Below, in pieces: positions 59,001 to 64,000 of a DNA stretch of 64,000 bases (position 1 is the first letter of the stretch; each line of letters opens with the position of its first letter). This stretch comes from Odiellus spinosus. Taxonomy: Eukaryota; Arthropoda; Arachnida; Opiliones; Phalangiidae. A program made the position numbers and the translations under genes. Location of the stretch: assembly GCA_963920705.1 (NCBI GenBank), contig OY987239.1, positions 10,693,504 through 10,757,503 on the forward strand, read 5' to 3'. The notes beneath the pieces are model-generated. The model did not search any database and was not told where the DNA came from. It saw only the letters and a list, made by a program, of their open reading frames with translations.

Positions 59001-62000
59001 TCTAAATATATGTTATTTCGAAATATCAATACTTATGACCCAAATCTTGATAAAAAAATCTCAAAACCATTAAAATTTCAAAGCAATTCAATAACCAATC
59101 ACAATTAAGATAGTCTGAAGCCAATTAACGAGATGTTCGCTCGTGAAAAAACCAAAATTCTTTACTTTAACGGATTTAGGCCCGAATTAGGCTTAGCGTA
59201 AAATCATGCAGAAAGGTCCTTACAGAGTGCAAAAGTGAATTTTTTTATCGGTAAAATCTAGAAAAATTTAATTTAAAGTCAATTATAATTAAGTTGTTGT
59301 TGATTTATCGAGTTTTTAACTTAAGTCAAAAAACCGTGCTTCCAAAATTCATTACTTTTAAACAAAATTAGGCCCGAATTAGGCTTAGTGTAAAGTCATC
59401 CAGAAAGAGTTTTTGAGTGAAAAATATCGTTTTTTGTTACCGTAAATCAATTATATTGTTAATTTCTAATTAGTTATCTAGTTTTTAACTGGTTTAAGTT
59501 GACTTTTGATAACGCGACTAACCGTGTTCCGTGATTTGTTATTAAATTTCGTTTCTAAACCACAAAAACCCTTTTTTTTTACGTATTTGCAGTGGAATCT
59601 GTGATGATTCTGAAATCGAAAGCTTACCTTCTGAAACAGGGTCGTTGTCGATGAGTCCCGCCTTATCTCCTTTGATTAAGCCTGGAAAATCCACGAAATT
59701 TGTATATAATCGACAAGTTTCTAGCGGATCTATTAAAGACATTCCTAAAATGGATGGAGTTGGAGATTTTGGATTGAGAGACGTTTCTTACATGAAAGAG
59801 AAAAAAATAACGAGAGGAAAGAGTCGAAAACACTTTACACCCTTTATTAGTGGCAAAAAAGATAAAACAGGCTCGTTGGTCATTGACGATAGTGAAGATT
59901 CCGCCGCTGAAGAAGGATTACTTTCAACGTCGGGAGAAAATGGTTTCGATGAAAGAAGTGAGTTGTAAATTATTATAATACCTATTATTTACTCAATGAT
60001 AGTTTCCTTCTATTTAAATCCAAATAATTACGCGTTTTAGGCCTATTTAGCGCTGGTTATTATAGTTAAGCCTAGTTACAATGAAATATTTCTTGGAACG
60101 AAAGTTTTCAAAGCTAGTTCCTATCAAAAGGTCCTAAAAAATTATGAATCTTCAATTATTAGGATATTTCTCATTGAAACCCATGTAAAGAAGATTCGAT
60201 GCATGCCTTCACAATTTTGGGCAGAACATAATTCTGGATAGACTGATTTATGGATAACTTTTAACACGCGTACTCTAAATAGTGAGGAATGACGTCATAT
60301 GATTAGTTTTAACCAGAAGTAGTTACATCAAAAATTATGAATCTTCAATTATTAGGATATTTCTCATTGAAACCCATGTAAAGAAGATTCGACGCTTGCC
60401 TTCACAATTTTGGGCAGAACATAATTCTGGATAGACTGATTTATGGATAACTTTTAACACGCGTACTCTAAATAGTGAGGAATGACGTCATATGATTAGT
60501 TTTAACCAGAAGTAGTTACATCAAAAATTAGGAATCTTCAATTATTAGGCTATTTCTCATTGAAACCCATGTAAAGAAGATTCGACGCATGCCTTCACAA
60601 TTTTGGACAGAGCATAATTCTGGATAGACTGATTTATTGATAACTTTTAACACGCGTACTATAAATAGTGAGGAATAACGTCATATGATTATTTTTAACC
60701 AGAAGTAGTTACATCAAAAATTAGGAATCTTCAATTATTAGGATATTTTTCATTGAAACCCATGATCATTTCCCCACATAGTTTTGTTATAACGAGCTTT
60801 AACTGTATAATTATTTTTGATACTAAGTAGATAATATTTTAGATTTATCATCATTACGAGATTCCGTTCTCGGAGATTGCCATTCATTGCCTTTCGAATC
60901 TAGTCATCACAAACTTAAGTCTATTAGTAAGTTTCATAAAAGCGAACTATGCGCTGTTTGTGAGAAAAATATGGTTCTCTTTACGCAAGGCTTTAAATGT
61001 TCAGGTAAGAATATAACCGTAACAAAAAAAGGCTGACTTAAAAGTCTAATTTGTCTCGTAACTTAATACCCATTAGGCTGTAAATTATTATTTCATGCCA
61101 AATGTGCCGAAGAATCTCACCGCTTACCTTGCCAAAATATTAACCTAAATCGAGCCCAGAAAGGTCATAATAGCCACGGAGGGGTTGGGCAAAGTATCAA
61201 GAATAGGAAACCTAATAAAGCCGCCAGTGCTGACGTACAAATTAAACCAAGCACTTGGAATTTAACTCGAACGACGGAATTTAGGGATCCGAAAGATATA
61301 ATCATCACCGATGTGGCTGAACTCCAGAAAATGGACGAATTCATGAGTAGAAAGGTAAAATATGTTTGAAATAGGCAAATAAGTTTCCGAAGATGGAGAG
61401 TATGATTGAATACTGAGACACAAATAACCATCTTGATGTTAGTTTAACGTCATTTTTGACTTTTGGTTGGGAAACGAATATCAATTATTGACTTATCGGC
61501 TATTTCTCGATAAATACTCGGCTATTTCTCGATAAATACTCGGCGATTGTTCGATAAATACTCGGCGATTGCTCGATAAATACTAGGCGATTGCTCGATA
61601 AATACTCGGCGATTGCTCGATAAATACTCGGCGATTGCTCGATAAATACTCGGCGATTGCTCGATAAATACTCGGCGATTGCTCGATAAATACTCGGCGA
61701 TTGCTCGATAAATACTCGGCGATTGCTCGATAAATACTCGGCGATTGCTCGATAAATACTCGGCGATTGCTCGATAAATACTCGGCGATTGCTCGATAAA
61801 TACTCGGCGATTGCTCGATAAATACTCGGCGATTGCTCGATAAATACTCGGCGATTGCTCGATAAATACTCGGCGATTGCTCGATAAATACTCGGCGATT
61901 GCTCGATAAATACTCGGCGATTGCTCGATAAATACTCGGCGATTGCTCGATAAATACTCGGCGATAGCTCGATAAATACTTGACGATTACTCGATAAATA

Positions 62001-64000
62001 CTCGGCGATTTCTCGATTAGGCCTTTTAACAAATTTCTTTATGCTTTATTATCTGATATTCGTTTTGAACAAATCTATTCGGTAACTCGAAAATATATCA
62101 TCATACACCCATTCCTAATTGGTTCCTAACATTTACGACCAATCAAACTCGTAAATTTCAGATATATCAGATCTCGCACACTAGTAAAAATAAAAGGAAA
62201 AAAGATTCCTTGCCCGATTACGTTTTTCAAAAAGCCGTTCAAGATTTTAAAACTACGCTGATTAGCACTTATTCGGTAGCGGCTCAAGATGGCCAATTGT
62301 GCCTTTATTACAAAGACCTCATCGATCATTTTGAAGTTGTCATGCATAGCGTTTGTCGACAAGAAAAGACTAGTCAAGCCTTTCCTTTTACTATGGGGAT
62401 TAACGCATTCAGAGGGTTTCTCGACGAATTTCGCAATCAATACCGAAGCCACGAGAAACCTCATAAACCCAAAGTGAAAGGAAAGAAAAGGAAACGAAAG
62501 AAACAAGAACAATTCGTCGTAAGTATATTAACGCTTAACCGAATCTCGCAGTCAACATTTTATGCAATTTTGTTTTTTTAAACAGGAATTTAACGGACAC
62601 AAATTTACCGCTATTGTGGTAAATATTCCTACAGCTTGCGAGCTCTGTTCGTCATTTATGTGGATGATGGAGAAAAGCTTAGTGTGCCAAGGTTGTAAGT
62701 TAACTTGCCATAGGAAGTGTTACGCTAAAGCCGTCACAATTTGTAAAGATTCCATACGCAATGCTGTAAGTTTAATCTATTTATATTTAATTATTGGTTT
62801 AGATGGTAGGGTCGCCTAATTCTGAACGCTTCTAATTCTGAACACTTTCATTTAAAAATGTATAACTTAACTTTGGTTGGGTCTATTTAAAGATGGAAGG
62901 GCTCATTTTGTAGATTAATAATGGGGCTATTCGCGGAACACAGCTTCAACACTCTAGGAAAAAACCCGAAGAAGATACGACACTAATTAGCCAACCGTGA
63001 TAATTAGCCTAATTAATTAGATCATTTTTAAGGTAATGTTTCCCTTTAGGGTCCGGGAAATAAGGTTTTAAGAGCTTTGGAAAAATCCCAGGCTTACGAG
63101 CTCGATTTTGTCTTAAAGTTTGGGTTTCCCGCTAGAAAATAAACTTCTCAAACCCGGAATTTGGTTACAAACTCTTCGTGAAAACCTAATTTCAAAATAT
63201 GTCTAAAAACCTCTAATTCTGAACGGTGCTTTAAAATATACGAAAAACTCCCAAAAATTGCAAAAGGAACCACTTCCGCGCCTCGAAACGAGAAACTAGT
63301 CTCACCAATGGATCCTTTGGCCTCTTTAACTTAATTTTTCTTTCGTTCTTTTCTTCAACAGGGTCACAGGGTGCTTTTCGGTGCTCCTTTAGAGAAATTA
63401 GTCAGTGAAGAATCGCATATTCCTGCCGTGATTGAAAAATTGATAACCGCTATAGAATTGAGAGGACTCTACACTGAAGGGATTTATAGAAAATCCGGAA
63501 TTGCCTCCAAAGTTAAAGAATTGAAATTACTTCTTGAGGAATGTAAGTAATTGATTTAATTCCTAGTTTTAACCGCTTTAAGCCGGTTTTAACCACTTTA
63601 AGCCAGTTTTAACCGCTTTATGCCAGTTTTAACCGCTTTAAGCCGGTTTTAACCACTTTTAACCGCATATCTCGTACAAAAACTAGTTACAGCCAGCTTT
63701 TTGTCAACCCTAGATGCTTTTTATCATTTGAAAATTCACAACTTCATAGAATTTAATTTAATTCCTTACAGCACCAGCTACGGTAGACTTGGACGCGTAC
63801 GCCGTTCACGTATTAACAACGGTTTTCAAATCCTTTTTTCGCGAAATGCCCGAACCTCTTATGACTTTCGAAATGTACGACGACTTTTTAAGGATATCGG
63901 AGATTAGCGATTATCAAGAAAGGCTTCAATCGGTTTATTCGCACATCAACAAACTACCGAGAGCGAATTACGACCTTTTGGAACGATTAGTTTTTCATTT
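49216..64000 (+). CDS. Myo9: Class IX unconventional myosin (RA-motor-IQ-C1-RhoGAP), runs off the right edge
   Basis: Eighteen plus-strand coding exons: 49216-50052, 51136-51230, 51302-51464, 51552-51652, 51717-51771, 52934-53617, 54709-~54966, ~55030-55218, 55278-55500, 57181-57743, 58752-58934, 59593-59957, 60843-61004, 61077-61354, 62162-62518, 62586-62765, 63362-63542 and 63772-64000 onward. All junctions are GT/AG and in phase except exon 7/8. About 1,700 residues are present. Domain order is Ras-association domain, motor, IQ motifs, linker, two C1 zinc domains and RhoGAP, the class IX signature. Class IX myosins are single-headed actin motors that carry a RhoGAP, so they inactivate Rho at actin sites. 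The ATG at 49216 is the first in frame after a stop at 49180. Introns hold large minisatellites. The 3' end of RhoGAP and the tail lie outside the window. Confidence 0.95.
50353..50558. mobile_element. Foldback MITE in Myo9 intron 1
   Basis: A 206-bp element with inverted ends AATACATAGTTTTCA(C/G)TAAAGGGG. Inner GAGTGCAG/CTGCACTC and GTTGCCA/TGGCAAC also pair. One copy seen. Confidence 0.8.
50868..51038. mobile_element. Foldback element family E in Myo9 intron 1
   Basis: A 171-bp palindrome, AGCCGCGTTCACAGTAGAGA ... TCAAGTGTGAACGTAGT, similar to 41285-41467. Confidence 0.75.
51136..53617 (+). CDS. Myo9: Myo9 exons 2-6: motor core
   Basis: Exon 2 holds switch I (NNNSSRFGK, residues 289-297). 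Exon 3 reads [12 protein letters not shown] and [16 protein letters not shown]. Exons 4 and 5 cover SMEMVGFS and [10 protein letters not shown]. Exon 6 (228 codons) holds [14 protein letters not shown], switch II DIFGFE (residues 519-524), [20 protein letters not shown] and HYAGIVKYQ. All nucleotide-binding residues are intact, so an active ATPase is expected. A 1.16-kb intron between exons 5 and 6 is almost all minisatellite. Confidence 0.95.
51935..52875. repeat. 23-bp minisatellite in Myo9 intron 5
   Basis: About 40 units of GGTGTCAATTTGACCTCAAT plus ATC. Blocks of sub-variants (TTGATATC, CTCAATATC, ATCCCAATATC) succeed each other, showing successive local amplifications. Confidence 0.96.
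53690..54545. repeat. 31-bp minisatellite in Myo9 intron 6
   Basis: About 26 units around CCAAGGCTTAAACCAAATTC plus AAAAATCATGA. The central copies (54000-54420) are almost identical. It shares CCAAGGCTTA with 28352-28715. A non-repeat insert near 53835-53905 contains ATTCGCG/CGCGAAT-like inverted words. Confidence 0.96.
54709..55500 (+). CDS. Myo9: Myo9 exons 7-9: loop 2 and actin-binding region
   Basis: Exon 7 begins [18 protein letters not shown] and has [13 protein letters not shown], then a basic stretch. Exon 8 (~55030-55218) carries two Cys clusters, CKVSCARC and CVIGCGHCC. Exon 9 opens with a Lys-rich run ([12 protein letters not shown]), then [19 protein letters not shown] and FFVRCIKSN. 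This is the class-specific loop 2 insertion, which in other class IX myosins provides extra actin binding. The exon 7/8 junction is unresolved. The best donor (GTAGTA at 54967) and acceptor (TTTATAG at 55029) are out of frame with each other and would read into a stop. Confidence 0.85.
55545..57115. repeat. 20-bp minisatellite in Myo9 intron 9
   Basis: About 75 units of TTAGGCTCGAATTCTTAAAC type. From 56281 to about 56840 the copies are identical, so this block amplified recently. The left end grades into ATTATGCTTGAATCATTAAA and the right end into 21-bp variants. Confidence 0.97.
57181..58934 (+). CDS. Myo9: Myo9 exons 10-11: end of motor and IQ motifs
   Basis: Exon 10 contains [20 protein letters not shown] and [10 protein letters not shown] (end of motor, converter). 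About four IQ-type light-chain sites follow ([54 protein letters not shown]). The last one runs into exon 11. Exon 11 continues with MWVRYRREK and a helical, polar stretch. Calmodulin is the expected light chain from family knowledge. Confidence 0.93.
57785..58745. repeat. Degenerate ~60-bp AT-rich repeat in Myo9 intron 10
   Basis: Units read roughly GACTGTAATTTACCAAATAC then TATGGTAATTACTGATTTTC. They are strongly diverged, so the array is old. A foldback MITE sits inside it. Confidence 0.85.
57932..58153. mobile_element. MITE with CAGGGTTGCCACAGA ends in Myo9 intron 10
   Basis: A 222-bp element with 15-bp inverted ends CAGGGTTGCCACAGA, and repeated AAAGTCAGGGAA inside. CAGGGTTGCC ends are frequent in hAT-type MITEs. 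The flanks TACTTACT/TAATACTG are not a clean 8-bp duplication. Confidence 0.75.
59593..59957 (+). CDS. Myo9: Myo9 exon 12: low-complexity tail linker
   Basis: Ser-, Lys- and acid-rich sequence without a recognised fold ([30 protein letters not shown]). Both borders are in phase (2 to 1). Probable disordered, phosphorylatable linker between IQ region and C1 domains; this is inference. Confidence 0.85.
60133..60762. repeat. 192-bp tandem triplication in Myo9 intron 12
   Basis: Three complete units and a partial fourth, each containing AATCTTCAATTATTAGG, CATGCCTTCACAATTTTGG, AACACGCGTACTCTAAATAG and GACGTCATATGATTAG. The units are nearly identical. Confidence 0.93.
60843..62765 (+). CDS. Myo9: Myo9 exons 13-16: two C1 zinc domains
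   Basis: The first C1-like domain is split over exons 13 and 14 ([22 protein letters not shown] then [18 protein letters not shown]). Exon 15 is a helical/basic linker ([19 protein letters not shown], ending in a [10 protein letters not shown] run). Exon 16 has a canonical second C1: [33 protein letters not shown] and ITICK. Two C1 copies bring the RhoGAP near membranes in family members. Confidence 0.93.
61495..62025. repeat. 22-bp minisatellite in Myo9 intron 14
   Basis: About 24 near-perfect units of CTCGATAAATACTCGGCGAT plus TG. Minus-strand open frames (149 codons) through it are periodic artefacts. Confidence 0.96.
62817..62995 (-). repeat. Dispersed repeat R1 copy in Myo9 intron 16
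   Basis: Reverse complement of the 1-250 region. Shared words include AAAAATGTATAACTTAACTT and CACAGCTTCAACACTCTAGG. Confidence 0.85.
63362..64000 (+). CDS. Myo9: Myo9 exons 17-18: RhoGAP domain (partial)
   Basis: Exon 17 reads [27 protein letters not shown] and [12 protein letters not shown]; the Arg of YRKSG is the expected catalytic arginine finger. Exon 18 continues with [36 protein letters not shown] and [12 protein letters not shown] to the window's edge. The residues kept suggest an active GAP for Rho-type GTPases. Confidence 0.95.
63560..63665. repeat. Short ~24-bp tandem repeat in Myo9 intron 17
   Basis: Four to five units of TTTTAACCGCTTTAAGCCGG type. Small and slightly diverged. 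Confidence 0.85.

Noticed and set aside
61583-62032. 149-codon minus-strand frame in the 22-bp array
   Set aside because: Periodic artefact within a Myo9 intron, antisense to the gene.
62114-62512. Minus-strand 128-codon frame opposite Myo9 exon 15
   Set aside because: Antisense shadow of a real exon.
1-64000. tRNA, rRNA or small nuclear RNA genes
   Set aside because: No cloverleaf with recognisable A and B boxes or conserved rRNA/snRNA words was seen by eye. A covariance-model scan would be decisive.

Overview
The window reads as animal, most likely insect, nuclear DNA: AT-rich, with small GT-AG introns, multi-exon genes scattered across both strands, and dense non-autonomous transposons and minisatellites. 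A class IX myosin gene argues against a drosophilid, because Drosophila lacks that class. The exact order is not determinable here. No bacterial operons, tRNA, rRNA or CRISPR array were seen.

Five protein genes can be built by joining exons on splice phase. (1) Positions 558-3463, minus: the 5' end of a secreted or membrane protein with an NRF (nose resistant to fluoxetine) N-terminal domain, running off the left edge. (2, 3) Positions 15152-16808 minus and 17115-18669 plus: a head-to-head pair of secreted Pro/Lys/Phe-repeat paralogues. They have mirrored TATA boxes and arose by an inverted duplication that included the promoter. (4) Positions 23189-30110, minus: a complete 12-exon STARD3 (MLN64)/Start1 homologue of 457 residues, with a MENTAL membrane domain, a phospho-FFAT-like motif and a START lipid-transfer domain. 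(5) From 49216 to the right edge, plus: a class IX unconventional myosin. It carries an RA domain, motor, long loop 2, IQ motifs, two C1 zinc domains and the first part of a RhoGAP domain.

Much of the rest is repeats. Fifteen copies of a ~338-bp MITE (family A) and two of a ~420-bp MITE (family C) both begin CAGA and show 7-bp target duplications. Four ~285-bp elements (family B) have 9-bp duplications, as Mutator-like elements do. Family D is a ~470-bp AT-rich dispersed repeat. Families E and F are foldback elements, and E has been amplified into a ~1.5-kb satellite. Minisatellites with units of 20-45 bp (up to ~192 bp in a few) occupy introns of genes 1, 4 and 5 and the intergenic space. 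Many of them contain the same AGGCTTA/TTAGGCT core.

The layout is therefore ordinary housekeeping and signalling genes whose introns have been inflated by MITEs and minisatellites, plus one lineage-specific secreted gene pair. The most unusual signals are the mirrored gene pair, the recurring minisatellite core, the paired 7-bp-TSD MITE families with a directly visible empty site, and two Cys-rich clusters in loop 2 of the myosin motor.
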